The notes under the pieces: model-generated
The model's database searches: none
Told to the model about the DNA's origin: nothing
The model's input: only the letters and a program-made list of their open reading frames with translations
Translations under genes and position numbers: made by a program
DNA from: Sphagnum compactum
Taxonomy: Eukaryota; Bryophyta; Sphagnopsida; Sphagnales
Direction of reading: 5' to 3'
Length of the DNA: 64,000 nt
Assembly (NCBI GenBank): GCA_965153455.1
Contig: OZ234499.1
Location: 16,674,271 to 16,738,270 of the forward strand
In this document: piece after piece, positions 1-11,719 of the stretch
Layout of the letters: each line of letters starts with the position of its first letter
How positions within the stretch are numbered: position 1 is the stretch's first letter

Positions 1-179
1 TGGTAAAGTTTTCCCACATTACTTGGTCTTGTTGTGCTGCTATGTTGTATAGCTTTTGCTGTTGGAATGTTATGGTATTTACCCCTTTGTTGTTCCACCC
101 TTTGCTAATCCCGTCATTTATTTCTCTAAATAGACTATTTATGGTTGCTTAAAGTATTTATGTGTTGTGTGTCCTTCAG

Positions 180-335
180 TCAGAGCTCAAATCTGTGCTT
201 GATGGAGTAGAATATGTGAATAGGCAAAGTTGTTATTGTGGCCAAATGTTAAGGCAAAAAATGGTTGGAGGAATGAGACATTTTATGGTTCCATTTACGA
301 CAACTGAAAAGACATTTCCATGTGTCCATATTGAT
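180..335 (+). CDS. Candidate orphan internal exon, product unknown
   Basis: The stretch is open for 52 codons. It is preceded by a good acceptor (TGTGTCCTTCAG) and followed by a good donor (GTAAGT), with phase 0 at both ends, so it looks like an internal exon. The peptide contains CYCGQMLRQKM and MRHFMVPF, and I do not recognise it. No partner exon is visible downstream, where low-complexity repeats begin at about 735. Any upstream exons would lie outside the window. It may be a real exon of a gene ending here, a relic, or chance. Confidence 0.25.
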
Positions 336-734
336 GTAAGTTTTACTTCCTGCTCCTTTGCTTTAAAATTCTAGATTTTTATGATTAAAAGGATAAAGAC
401 ATGTGGTTCTCTTTATGAAAGAATATGTTAAAACTCATAATAAAATTGAAAACATTTGGGGTGAAAGTTCCAATAACAAAAAAAACATGTTTAATTTTAA
501 TAATGTTCAGAAGCATTATCAACAAGTGCTTTGTGTATGATAAAGGATTGTAATAACATACTAAAATGGTTTCAATGAAATTTCAAGTTCATGAGTTAAA
601 AAAACACAATTCTTGAATATGGATAATTATTTCATTAAATATAATAAATGGTTGTTTTACAAAATAATGCAAGTATGGTTTCCATTCCAGTCAACAAATG
701 TTTTTTATTCTTTTTATTGTGATTGCACCTTAAA

Positions 735-1450
735 GGCTATTGAGGGGTTCTTTGGATTATGTAGGTTATTTCAAGAGGCTACCTAAGGGCTATCTAAGCT
801 ATCTAAGGCCTACTTAGGGACTATTCAATCCACCTAAGGGTGACATATGGGCTCTTCAAGCTACTAGATGTTTATTTCAGGGTTGCTTTAGGCTACCTAA
901 AGATTACATATAGACTAGCTAAGCTACCTAGGGACTATGTATATTAGGCTAGTTAGGCTACTTAAGTTATGTAAGCTACTTAAGGACTACATATGGGTTA
1001 CTTAGGCTACCAAAAAGGCCCATTTAAAAACTATTTAGGCTATGTAGGCTATCGAAGGGCATACCTTAAGGTTGCTTAATCTATGTAAACTATCTAAGAG
1101 CTACATAGGGGCTACCTACGTCCAACATAGGCCTATCTAGGGGGTCACCTAAGGGCTATTTTAAGTTACCATGTGGTCATAGGCCAACCTAGGGCTACTT
1201 AAGTTACTTAGGGTATTTAGGTACCTAAAGGCTACTTAATGTATTTAGGCTACCGAGGGCCCACCTCAAGTTTATGTGGGGGTCACTTAGGCTACTTAGG
1301 AGTTCTATAGGGCTATTGAAGGGTTACCTAAACTATGTAGGGTTTACATAGGCCTACCTAAGGGGATACTTAAGTTACTTAGTGGTTATTTTTGGTTAGG
1401 GGTTATTTGGTCCTACTTAAGGTCTACATAAGCCCAATTAGTAGGGGTTT
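735..1450. repeat. Degenerate short-period tandem repeat (CTACCTAAGGG type)
   Basis: About 700 bases are built from variants of GGCTACCTAAGGGCTA and TAGGCTACTTAAG with no fixed longer period. The repeat ends abruptly at an A-rich stretch near 1450. It has no coding potential. It looks like an old minisatellite whose units have drifted. Confidence 0.75.
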
Positions 1451-1538
1451 ACATAAGCTACATATTATAACAAAACAATATCATTTTTTAAATTCAAAAA
1501 TTCAAAAAAAAAATTATATTGTGCATTAATTATATGGT

Positions 1539-2325
1539 AAAACCATCCTTGGGTGGTACCACTAAGAACCACGTCACCAAAATTCATGGAAAGGTGGATC
1601 TAAATTAATTTAATTTAATTTTTAAAATATTTAAATTGTGATTTTTACTATTAACTTGTGCCACATGGGCTTTGTATTTCTCACCTATTTATACATTATG
1701 AAAAAATTGTAAGCACTTATATAAGCTACACAAGTAAGATATTTGTGTTCCTAAAATGTTTTTGACATGTGTTTTTGAGATTCTTAACCCCTTATTATTA
1801 AGTACACCATTGTAATATATATATATACTATTAATTATACTCACTAGGGTATGGTCCAAATTGTTGATTGAAACTAAAAAATGAAAATTATTACAAATTT
1901 GTAAACATGAATGCAATGGCCATACAAGACTTCATAGTTTCGACCTTCAAAAATTGCTCAAAATTTTATGATTATTTCAATCCACTATTTATTAATCAAA
2001 TACAAAAGAAGACCATGTGAGGCCCTCCTAGAAATTAAAAAAAATTTAAAAGGTGAAAAAACATGTTCTTTTGTGTTCTCAATGAAAGGAACTTAAAATG
2101 TTACTTTCGTAAAAACATTTCCTTGACCATTCATTCGGAATATTTAAATTTAATTTTTTTGAAATCCAATCGAAGTTTTAAATTTTGCATGACTTGGGTA
2201 ATCTTTTGATATAAACTTTGAAATGAAAAGTCTTTTTGAAATGAGTTTTATTTTATCTTTAAGTTGAATGGGTTTTTAAAATTTAGGATTTGATGTTCCT
2301 ATTGGTACCACCCAAGGATGGGTTT
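1539..2325. mobile_element. Putative MITE bounded by about 22-bp inverted repeats
   Basis: AAACCATCCTTGGGTGGTAC at 1539 is the near-perfect reverse complement of GTACCACCCAAGGATGGGTT ending near 2325. The interior of about 790 bases is AT-rich and non-coding. I could not define a clean target-site duplication, so the exact ends and the superfamily are open. It could also be a chance inverted pair derived from a related repeat. Confidence 0.4.
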
Positions 2326-2329
2326 GTGT

Positions 2330-4840
2330 TTTATGCTTGTTTATTTACAAGCTTTTATGGTTACTCTCTTTTATTTCATTTTTTCTTTATTCACAAATAT
2401 TGATTTCAAATCACAAATTAAATAAAACTTTGTTTTGACCACCTTCAAGAATTTTTTTAATTGTGTAATCGTATTCATGATTACAACTTTATGTCTAGAA
2501 GCAAAAATGTGGCTAATATGACTACATGACTAAGCTAGTCAAATTAGTCATATTTTGTGAAGTTAATCATAAATGTCAAGATTTGATGTAATGTGTTTTT
2601 CATGCTATGTGTTCTATGGCCTTGCTACCAATTTGGTTTAAACCTTAGTTTCCACATAAATGCACAATAAATCATAACCTTAGAAAAGAAGGCTTGTTTC
2701 TAAGGGTCAAACCTAATTTAATGATCGTAGCTGAATCAAGCGTAGTAGCCTGAAGGTGTGGGCTTGAAACTTGCCTTGGAGGCTCAATGTAGTAATAAAC
2801 CTTCCCCAACATAGAGTACATGAAAGGTTTTTAGTGGAATGGCAAAAGGTTTGTATGTGAATGGTGGAAGGTCAAACCTTCCAAGTTGAATTGATGAAAA
2901 CATATTTTGTGATCATGTTATTCTTCATATACATTCATGTTGGCTATTCCACTAGAGTGAAAATAAGAAATATTTTTCTTGATACCAAGGCCAAATGCTT
3001 TTCAAATATTACGTTTCACATGTGGCATTTATGTGTTTATTTATTATATCATTTTTCATCTATTTTTATATGACTTTTAGAGTTAAATATTGATATTGAA
3101 ATGGAATATGATTCATGATATAATAAAATGATTTTTTTTTGCATCAAACCTTACATTATAGTCAAATGTACTGCTGTGCTTTTAAAGATGATCAAAAAAT
3201 ATAAATTATTTTAATTCTTAAAACTAGATCCAATAAAATACATGTAAATTTTTATTAAGAGAAAAATCTTTCTTGTCAAATATATTAGAGCTCACACTAA
3301 AGTTGAAAACATTTAAGCATGTTTGATAAGGAAAAACAAAATTGAGTAAAGAAGGATGCATCCCACTCCTTACTTTGAATATTTTAAATATACAAAAAGA
3401 CTTTTGAAACATCATGAATCTGCATGAAATTCTAGTGGTTACAACCTTACAAATATAAATTTATTATTATTATTTTTTAAAATTTTTAAATTATGGAATT
3501 CCCATAATGATTTTTCAAAGTCACATGGCTACATTTTTTAAGCACTACAAACTCCCTAAAAGACTCCTTTCTTGTTTTCATTCAATTATTTATCTTTTCC
3601 CACTTGCCAATGTACCATAATATTTGTACATATATTATACCCTACATTGATTTGTACCTTACATTTACTATCTTATACCAAGAAAATAAATATATTATAA
3701 ATGAAAAAATATTGAATACCCCTAGGTACCTTAAATCTCTATTCATAGGGTAAATTTTGGTCAATTGTTACCTTTGTCCAAGCAGCTGAAATATTTTCTA
3801 GATTGAAAATTTTGCTTGAAACCTATTTGAAGCCTATATCCTTTAGTCAACTGAAATATTTTTTGGAAAATTTATATTCCACATTATTCCACTGATATAT
3901 TAAAATCCATATACCCACCCAAGATCTTAAAAAAATTAAATCATAGAACTTTTGCATTTTTAATGTAGTTTTGAAACATATTTAAAATTTGAAACATTTT
4001 TAATCATAGTCAACATTTTTAGACAATGACTTGCATAGGGTTGTAGCCATTTCTTTGGCCATGGACCCAACAAAACCACCATTGTGCTCACTTCAACCAA
4101 AATGAAAAAATGTCTTTCAACCTTGAGTTAATAACCTTAAACCTTAACCTTTACAACCAAGTACGGTGTGTAGCTATAGCCAATGGAGATAATACACATA
4201 ACAAAAAGAATGCAAACATAAAACAATTAAGTTTGATCAAAGCACAACAAGCAAAAAAAATACAAGCATAAATAGAATTTGGATACACAAAGCTCTTACA
4301 ACTTTCTAGCCATGTGAAGCTTTCAAGCTTTAAGGGAATCGAAAGCTATTTGTGCAGGTGTACAAAGTTCTATAAGCTTTTTGAGCTTTTTGAAATCTTT
4401 GAACATGCTAAAGTAATGAAGTTCAAGTGATTTATTTTCAGATTAACCGATGTAAAGCTGGGAAAAATATGGACCCACATTCAAAACAAAACGGAAAACA
4501 AACACAAAACAACAAATTTATGCCACACCCACAAAGTCAAAATCATGTAGAGATGTGAAAGAGAAGACAAGTGAAAGTTTGTAAGCGTGTGAAGCTCTAG
4601 ATGAGAGCGCAAAACTATTTTAACAAACAAAACCTTTTGAACATGCAAAGCTCTCTAAGCTATGACTCATTCAATATGATCGGGTTTGAGAGATGATGAC
4701 CAATGTTGATCGTGACGATTCACATATGAAGACCAATAGAGATTGGGATGGTGCTAGTCTTTAGTTTGAATCTTGTCAAATTCCCACCCTTATGGAGAGA
4801 CACACCACATCATGCCAAAAAAAAAAGGTCAATCCTAATA
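2330..4840. other. AT-rich intergenic DNA, nothing recognised
   Basis: The region is AT-rich with short runs of A and T. The only open stretches are short and lack splice context, codon bias or a recognisable motif. I see no gene, RNA or clear repeat unit here. Confidence 0.6.
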
Positions 4841-5499
4841 AGGACTGTGGTAAGGAGGTTGCCATTAGCTCCTACTAGTTCATTTTTACCCATCAAAATC
4901 ATATTCCTGTAGGATAAGTGCCCACTTGGCTAACTTGCCTATGAGTCGATCTGATTCCATCAAATCAATTTTAGGGGCTAGTGATTAGTAACCAAAGTAA
5001 ATAAGCTACCATACAAATAACATTGAAAAGAAGAAATCACCCAAACAACAGCGAAGCACTCCTCATACGAGTTGTACTTTGCCTCCGTCTTATTGTTGGA
5101 CTGCTTGGCATACACCATCACAAATTCTCAACCATCATCATCTAGTTCGGTAAGCATGATTCCTAGCCTTAAGGTACTCCAATCAGTATGCAACTGAAAA
5201 GGACGCCCTCCTACCCCCAAAGTGTTGTGAGTTAGGGAGTGTGCCCCAACTCTCCTCTTCTTCTGTTATTTCACTCTAGGACGCACCTTTGGGTCTCTTA
5301 AAGAGTTCGGAGGTGTGTCACTTCAACTCTTGAAATGCCTACTCCTGCTCTTCACCCCAAACATACTCTTGGTCGATCTGTGTCAACCTAGTTAAAAATT
5401 TAACAATGTTGCTAAATCCTTTAACAAATCTCCATTAATAATTACACAAGCCTTAAAAGGTTTATAACTAGCTGACATCTATTAGCTGGGATACTTGTG

Positions 5500-6130
5500 A
5501 AATGGCTTCAACCTTGGCCTTCTGTACCCCCAATCCACTGGATAAATCATGTGACCTAGGTATTCCACCTGTGTTTGGAAATATCGGCATTTGCCTGGAT
5601 GGAGCTTAAGGTTATGATCCTTAAGTCTTTCGAATACCTCCTATAGATGATGCCCATGATCTTCTAATGTTGAGCTGACGATGATAATGTCATCGATGTA
5701 ACACTTGGCAAAACCAAGTCTTGCTAACAATCGATCCATCACCCTTTGAAATTTTGTAGGGGTATTTTTCAAACCAAATGGCAAAAACCACCATTTGGGT
5801 AAACAATCCTTTCCATGAGGATCGATTCCCCAAAATGTCGTCTTAACCTTGTCACCTTCCTTCAATGGCAACTGATGGTAGCCAGATCTCAGGTCCAAGG
5901 TACTGAAAACCTTAGCCTGACCAAGGGCATCAAAAATCTCTTTTGATAAAGGCATGACATACTTGTTTGAATGCGTGCGCTTGTTGATTGGGCGATAATC
6001 CATACACAAGCGCTACTTCGTCCAATTGCCAAAAATATTCTTTTTGGCTGACATCACTATGGCCGAGGCATAATCACCTCTTGATAGTTCCACCAAACTT
6101 GCATCCGACAACTCTATTGTTCAAGCCTGA
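5500..6130 (-). pseudogene. Gypsy reverse transcriptase segment
   Basis: Upstream of a stop near 6013 the frame reads ELSRGDYASAIVMSAKKNIF. It then continues as CMDYRPINKRT, FSTLDLRSGYHQLPL, LPFGLKNTPTKFQRVMDRLL and the catalytic box CYIDDIII (Tyr-Ile-Asp-Asp). After a stop it goes on with EVFERLKDHNLKLHPGKCRY and FQTQVEYLGHMIYP. This is the standard finger-palm-thumb order of Ty3/gypsy RT. The two Asp residues of the YxDD box are intact, but at least two in-frame stops interrupt the domain. Confidence 0.9.
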
Positions 6131-6579
6131 ACCAAGGCCCTCTCCATCTCACTCAACCTATAAGGTCATCTATAAATAAAATTATCATCTTCCAATACAA
6201 TTCAAACCTCTTGTCCTTTGAATTATCCCAATTGTTTCAAACTGAAGGCAAAACAACCAACATGATCCTGCAATAGCCGTCGTACTTCTGCACCTCATTT
6301 CCTGTAATTATGGGACCAATATTTGGCTCCCATGACCCTACAGTTTCTTGTACCTTGGGTTGAGATGATGAGACATCCCCAACACCCAAGGTTGAGGGTG
6401 AAACCTATGATTATTATGTAGAAGGTGGTGTAACACTAGAATGCCCTGGTGCCCCCACATCAAAAACCTCTTTCCCATTACCCATAAATCCAGTATCCCA
6501 TAAATGCCTAGGAAGTCCCCCTCCTTGCACCAACATAGCTGACCTAGATGTAGGTGCAACAAAAGTAGAGGAAGAGTTA

Positions 6580-7570
6580 GTGGGTAGGAAAAACTGTGCA
6601 AATTAGACTTGCTTAGCCCAACAAAGGTTAAAGATCCATGTGAAACAAGTAAGATCCATAACTTGTCCCAATATCCATCTACGATCATTTTCGAAAACCC
6701 CTCACATGGTTGTGGTACCTATGCAGAATCCCATAGTTTGCTTTCACTCATCAACATTGGGCTCCTCCATCTTGGATGAGTTGGCATCCCAAGTCATGCT
6801 TGGACCACCATCCTAAAATGTGTGAAAATGCAAAAAACTCAAAAGAGTAGGTAGTGTTACTTGAGGTAGGCCAACCCTGTTGACCATAGCCAAATGTGGT
6901 CGATCATCATGTTGAACAGTAGAAGAATGCCATTGTGGATTGAAAATGTCACCCACCAGGCATGTGGGTGACCTCGGAATGAGTTGATATGCCTTTCGAA
7001 ATACCTTTAGCAAAGCTAGGTTAATCCATAACCACCAAAAGTAGTGGGCACGTGCTGTAGCATCCACCTGCATTGGCTCCCCGATCCAAGCCCTAATTTG
7101 TTGCCATGCTACCAATATAATTGGCTGAGAATCCTCTAAAGGTGGGACATTCTCTAACACATATGCACATGAGTGCAGCTGAAAGGTTTGTAAATATTGC
7201 AACACCCAAATTAATTCCCAAAATAACCCTAATCTAAGGTCTGAAAGTCCTTGACCTATGCTAGCCTATGATAAACCTAGACACGACCATTCTAATATGA
7301 CCAGGTCCACTAGTCCTATCCTGTCCAAATCCTATGCCCCTACTAATGTGATGTTGTTCAATAAGGCCTGTTGGTAACCTTGGATCGCCAATGTAGGCAA
7401 CAATTCAAAATGTTGTTATCGCAACATCATAATATGGTGCATGGAAGCTTATTGAGTTTGAGGATCCTTTTCCACATAATAGTATCAGTGAACCCTAATG
7501 CCGGATTAAAGTGTTGTTGCAAAGCCAAAATTAATGCCTCCAAAAAACTTTACCTGGCAAATCCCATCCT
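6580..7570 (-). pseudogene. C5-cytosine DNA methyltransferase-like domain inside the gypsy pol
   Basis: In order along the minus strand I see a motif I-like segment, GICQVKFFGGINFGF (about 7550-7506), for S-adenosylmethionine binding; a motif IV equivalent, EWSCLGLS (about 7290-7265), with the catalytic Cys kept but the usual Pro before it changed to Ser; motif VI, VLENVPPL (about 7155-7130), with the Glu-Asn-Val core; and a C-terminal TMGFCIGTT then ILGQVMDL (about 6720-6640) resembling motifs IX and X. Between motifs IV and X the frame is open for about 130 codons (7205-6813). Such enzymes transfer methyl groups to cytosine C5 in DNA. The domain lies directly between protease and RT, in the same orientation. 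Stops, a diverged motif IV region and a frameshift between motifs I and IV make this copy a pseudogene. Confidence 0.7.
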
Positions 7571-7892
7571 TAGGAATATGCCATTGAATAACCTTAGAAT
7601 CCAAAGGTCGTAAACCAAGTGGTCCATGGCCTAGATCTGCAGGTACCTGTGGACTTGGTGATGGTAGAATGTGCCAAACTTGTTGAATATAATGTCTGGT
7701 TGATGCTTGAAGCTTTGATAATGTTCCCCACGATGGTGGAGTCACGTGATGAGCCTTGAATGAATGTCTGAACCTGGGCACCTGGCATTTCCAGTTCATG
7801 AATAAGGGGGGCTATCCATAACATGGACATTCCCTTCCAACAAATCAAAACCATGGGGAAGCCCTGAAAATTTTGCTAACATTGTCGAATTA

Positions 7893-8330
7893 TTATATTT
7901 TCCTATAATTGGCAAAAAAAACCTTATGGTTATTTCTTGTCTGCCACCTTGGTTGATAATGAGCAGTTTCCTCCCAAAAATCTAGGGTGACCCCAAGGGG
8001 TCTAGAATTGCCCCCCCCAATTAGCACATCATACGATGTAGCCTGCAGAACCACTGCTTTAACACGGACTGTAGTATAATCTACAGGTCTGATGGGATTA
8101 ACTTGAATGACAACCTCATGTTTGGTTATCCCCTGAGCTTTTTCTGACCTGCCCATCAATGTCAAAATCTAGTATGAGCATGGCTCCAAATTAAGATTGG
8201 TCAACCTTAGACCTTCCACTATTGCTTTGCTCAACATCAAAGGTTGAGCTCCTGGATCTAGTAGTATCTTTTGGGTTGGTAATATTTGTTTCGAAGCGCC
8301 CCTTCATTTGAAAAACACCTTCCTGATTTT
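7893..8330 (-). pseudogene. Retropepsin-like protease segment of the gypsy element
   Basis: The reading frame gives LLDPGAQPLMLSKAIVEGL near 8270-8210, which fits the aspartic protease active-site strand (D-S/T-G-A) with the middle residue replaced by proline. It continues after a stop into a segment with VQVNPIRPVDYTTVRVKA, then SYDVLIGG and LGVTLDFWEE, matching the C-terminal half of retropepsins of this family. A stop near 8168 and the DPG change argue that it is inactive. Confidence 0.6.
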
Positions 8331-8604
8331 GCACCACCATTACATTAGGTAAAACCCCTATTTAATTGATGGGTGGGCGTGCTTGAAGCTCTTGGAGTTT
8401 GGTTACTGCGCCATGCCAAGGTGGTACCACCATAACAAGTGTATGGCCAACAAGTGGTTGGCTGATAGGTGATCGACCAATAGGTATCCTACCAATAAGT
8501 AGTCCATCGACATGTGGATTAACAGGTAGGTTAACAGGTAAGTGGTCGATAGATATGTTGCCAACATGTATTTGATCGACTGATGGTTGGTTAAATAATA
8601 CCTT

Positions 8605-8901
8605 TTAAAAATCCTTGACAAGTGTAGCCACTAACCCTGGTGTATCCACGTCACCACAAAATGTAGCTGCCATTTGAAATATTACAACTAGTCGGAAATC
8701 AGGCATCACCAAAGTCATAGCAGAAAACAATGGTGTCTCGCACACCAATTTGGTTGCCCCCAACACATTATTGGGCGCCTTGGTTCCTGAAGTGGAATTG
8801 GACAATCTAATGGTTGTAACCAATCCCCTACTGGGGTTGGATGCGTCCATTGAGGTGCGGATTGTGTTGGTCAACACTGGTGATGACCCATTCCCCCCCA
8901 A
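8605..8901 (-). pseudogene. Possible gag-like N-terminal piece of the gypsy element
   Basis: An open stretch of about 98 codons lies upstream of the protease in the same direction and contains VMPDFRLVVIFQMAATF and a Ser/Thr-rich N-terminus. No zinc knuckle (CCHC) was seen. The assignment rests only on its position ahead of the protease, and the exact product is uncertain. Confidence 0.3.
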
Positions 8902-8984
8902 TTTGTCAATTTTGCATAAATTGCAAACATCTCATAGATCAAATGGTGAAATGTTTCAAGAGAGCTATGGATGAACAGTGAAAA

Positions 8985-10530
8985 AATGCTAAAGAAAATT
9001 TAGCCTTTTTAAACTAAAATCAAAATGGAAATGTGGCCGAAATTTTGTTTGATCTCTTTCTGGGGGGAGATTTGGTAATTTTTTTCCCAAAAAAAAGGGA
9101 ATATGTGACCAATTTTTAAAAAACTTTCTCACTTTTGTGTGAATTTCTTAGTAGAGAAAAGGGCTGATGTGTGTACTTTTATATAAACATGGCAATATTA
9201 TACAACAATACAATGAAATCTTGATGGTAAATTGTACAATGGTTTTCAATTTTATGAAACATTTGAATTGAAATTTGATCATGATGCACCATATCCTTCC
9301 ATATGTAAATTATTTGTCAAAAATTTCTATTTATCATACTTAGAGCTTGGAGTGTTTTGCAAAATTTGGGACAAAATTTGCCAATTTATCAACAAAAAAA
9401 TTGGGATTATTTTTGTGGGGTGTAAATTCAACTAATTTTGCTAAATTTTTTGAAGATTTCGCCAATTTTTTTAATTACACAAAACTGAAAAAAAATCCTT
9501 GCTTACAGCCAACAAACTAAGAGCATACCCCATTTGTAAACTATTTTTTGATATCACATTTGTCAAACTCTTCACGTGCTGAACACAAGTATTATTCAAT
9601 AATACCCTCTTTAGTAGATACTACATTTGTGTCAATGAGTTTGTCAATCATTTTTATCAATTTTTGAGTATATTCTATTCTAGTTCTAGTAGGAGGCTGG
9701 TTGCTCAGTTCAATACCAATTCCAGTTCCTCTAGTGAATATGCGACCATCTAGATGTAATGTTTCGTTTACTAAGAATTGCATTTAAAGTCTCAAGCACA
9801 CATGGTCAAAATCTGTTTCTCAAAACATTGAAGCTTTGTTCAAGAGAGGAAAGGTGAATGCGCACTGGGGCGCGCCTGCTTTTTCAGTCTGAGAAGTAAT
9901 TTTAAGCCTCATCAAAAGTTCCAGGAGACTGAAGAAAGCAAAGTTAGTAAACTCAGTGTCCTAAAGCAAAATTACACGGAGTATTAATTTAGAGATCTGA
10001 GCTTCTGTTACAGATTGAATCTTGAGCTTTGGTAATTTCTATAACCTTGAAGACAGCTCGAGGTTGAACAACAAGACACTTCAAAGAGGATTTTCTCATC
10101 TGATGATTTTAACTGAAGTTAAACCAGCTTGCCAACACACGATCATCAGCAGAAAGAGATTTTTGTTATGTTGATATTTCATATATAACTAGTAACAAAA
10201 CATGTTATTGGAGTCTGCACTTGTTTGACTCCAATGCAGTTATAAGCAATCCAGTACTATTGCCTGTGTCAGTGGAAAATACAACACAATGAACAAAATA
10301 TAGCTTGGGCTATATAAGTTACTGGAACAAAAGGATAGACGAGTAGTATGTCATGACATTGAATTTCCTGTTTTCCTCATGGACTTTGAACCCATGAAGC
10401 TTGATCTCAGTGCTATGGGAAAAAACACGTTGAATTGTGTAGAAGGGATTGAGAATGACAAGGGCCATCAGTGCACATAATTATCCCTTGTCACCAAAGC
10501 ATCGCCCATGAGCTTGTAAGCTCCAGCTGG
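8985..10530. other. Intergenic DNA downstream of SPX-A
   Basis: The left half is AT-rich. The part from about 9840 to 10530 is more balanced and probably includes the 3' UTR and terminator region of SPX-A on the minus strand. A 63-codon open stretch at 9592-9783 (minus) has no recognisable motif and is not called as a gene. Confidence 0.5.
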
Positions 10531-10534
10531 CAGC

Positions 10535-11717
10535 TCAGAAAGCAAGGATAAGGCATAGTTCTGTTTCCGTTATCATCTCTTCACGATAGGTGACGATATC
10601 CTGAGTCTTCACAAAGTTCATGAACGTCGAGGTTATGTCCGATCCGGTGCGGCGATCATGCTCTTCCAAGACCTTTTCGATCGCTGCACATGACGACACA
10701 TTCTCGAGCATCAATGAAAAAGGATCAATCGTCATGCTCATGAATTATATCTTTCCAGGTCCTTAACCTTTCTATCATGTCTAGGTCCAAGAAGTCCATC
10801 TGCAGTAGCAGACTTACAAGGTTGGTGAACACCAATTAACTGCATGTCCCAGCTTCATCCTTGTTGCTAGATCCACGGAATACCTATGTATTTCCTTTGG
10901 TGTGGACAGTCTTAAGGGGAACTACTTCCATCTTCGTCTGGCAAGGAAGCCCATGTGCAGGCTCTTACTACTGGACTTGACATCAATGTAGTCGACTGAA
11001 AAAGAATGTGCAACCCGTGACATGCAAAGGAACATGTACTTTTCTCACCAGAAAAATGCAGTTTCATGTACCTTCGCAGTTGATTTTGCTGAAGAAAAGC
11101 AGTTGGTACATGTCGGAATAAAGGCGGCACGTCGCCATTCTGATCTCTTCAAGCTCTTTCGAGGTAACCCGGCTGTACTCGAAAAACGGAGGTTCAATCA
11201 TTTTTTGCCTCCTCTCCGCATCTTGCCTCATAAGCATGAATCGCTGCAACACCAAAAACGGAGCATGATCGTGAAAGTCCGCTAAGAGAAAAAGACCGAT
11301 TCACGGTAGGCAGAAGAAAGAAAACCTGGTTGGGAAGTACAGACGGGCGGCATTACTCACAGTTGCCGTGCGGGCGTGCTTAAGATGGGTCGACACCAGA
11401 AACTTGTTCATCTTATAGATCTGCGCAATGAGCAACTTCGAGAACTCGGTCACTTGAAGGGAAAGGTCGTTCAGTGGGCTATCTCGTTCTTGTACGCTGT
11501 TGAGCTCACGAGGCTCCGACGCCGGGATCCCGCCAGGTTGATTGTTGAGGGACGACGACTCTATTTGCTCGGTGACAGCCTTCCGTGGCTGCAGGAAACG
11601 ATCCATGTGCTTCCTCAGCACCGTAACGGACAGACAATGTTGTCTGTAGTAGTAAGGCATGTTTTCCATCACCCGGTCTGCTTCCAATGCCGCTTCTAAC
11701 CACCCGGTTTCAACCAT
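10535..11717 (-). CDS. SPX-A: divergent SPX-domain-only protein, three exons
   Basis: Exons on the minus strand are 11717-11361, 11243-11072 and 10683-10535, with donors GTGAGT and GTACAT and acceptors ending GTTGCAG and TGTGCAG. The product is 225 aa. Intron phases are 0 and 1, as in SPX-B and SPX-C. SPX elements run in order: PYYYRQHCLS (residues 21-30) for the first helical hairpin, YKMNKFLVS (101-109) for the core helix, a degenerate second exon (120-176) and AIEKVLEEHDRRTGSD (177-192) for the lysine-rich helix. SPX domains normally bind inositol pyrophosphates and report phosphate status. Here the Tyr-Lys of the usual LSYKxLK is replaced (LSVTVLR) and the usual KILKKxDKR reads EKVLEEHDRR, so ligand binding is probably lost. 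There is no C-terminal EXS, RING or MFS domain. The start at 11717 is the first ATG of the open frame; the canonical MKFGK start is absent. Confidence 0.75.
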
Positions 11718-11719
11718 TG

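Larger units (their letters stand above)
4850..8905 (-). mobile_element. Degenerate Ty3/gypsy retrotransposon with embedded DNA methyltransferase domain
   Basis: Reading the minus strand from 8905 down, the order is a gag-like stretch, retropepsin (about 8330-7890), a C5 DNA methyltransferase-like domain (about 7570-6580), reverse transcriptase (about 6130-5500) and RNase H (about 5215-4870). All parts carry scattered stops and frameshifts, so no polyprotein can be made. Sequence ends just after the RNase H motif (KLAKWALILQEYDFD, about 4900-4960), with no integrase, so the 3' part is lost. No LTRs could be paired. RNase H was seen through GRPFQLHTDWSTL and EAKYNSYEECFAVVW. The methyltransferase insertion between protease and RT is the notable feature. 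The fragment at 43.1-44.8 kb looks like the missing integrase half of the same family. Confidence 0.85.

Noticed and set aside
6338-6688. Minus-strand frame of 116 codons with Leu/His-rich peptide
   Set aside because: The methyltransferase-to-RT spacer is better read in another frame that continues MGF...LGQVMDL; this frame has no motif.
9592-9783. Minus-strand frame of 63 codons
   Set aside because: Short, AT-rich context and no domain; could be chance or the 3' flank of SPX-A.
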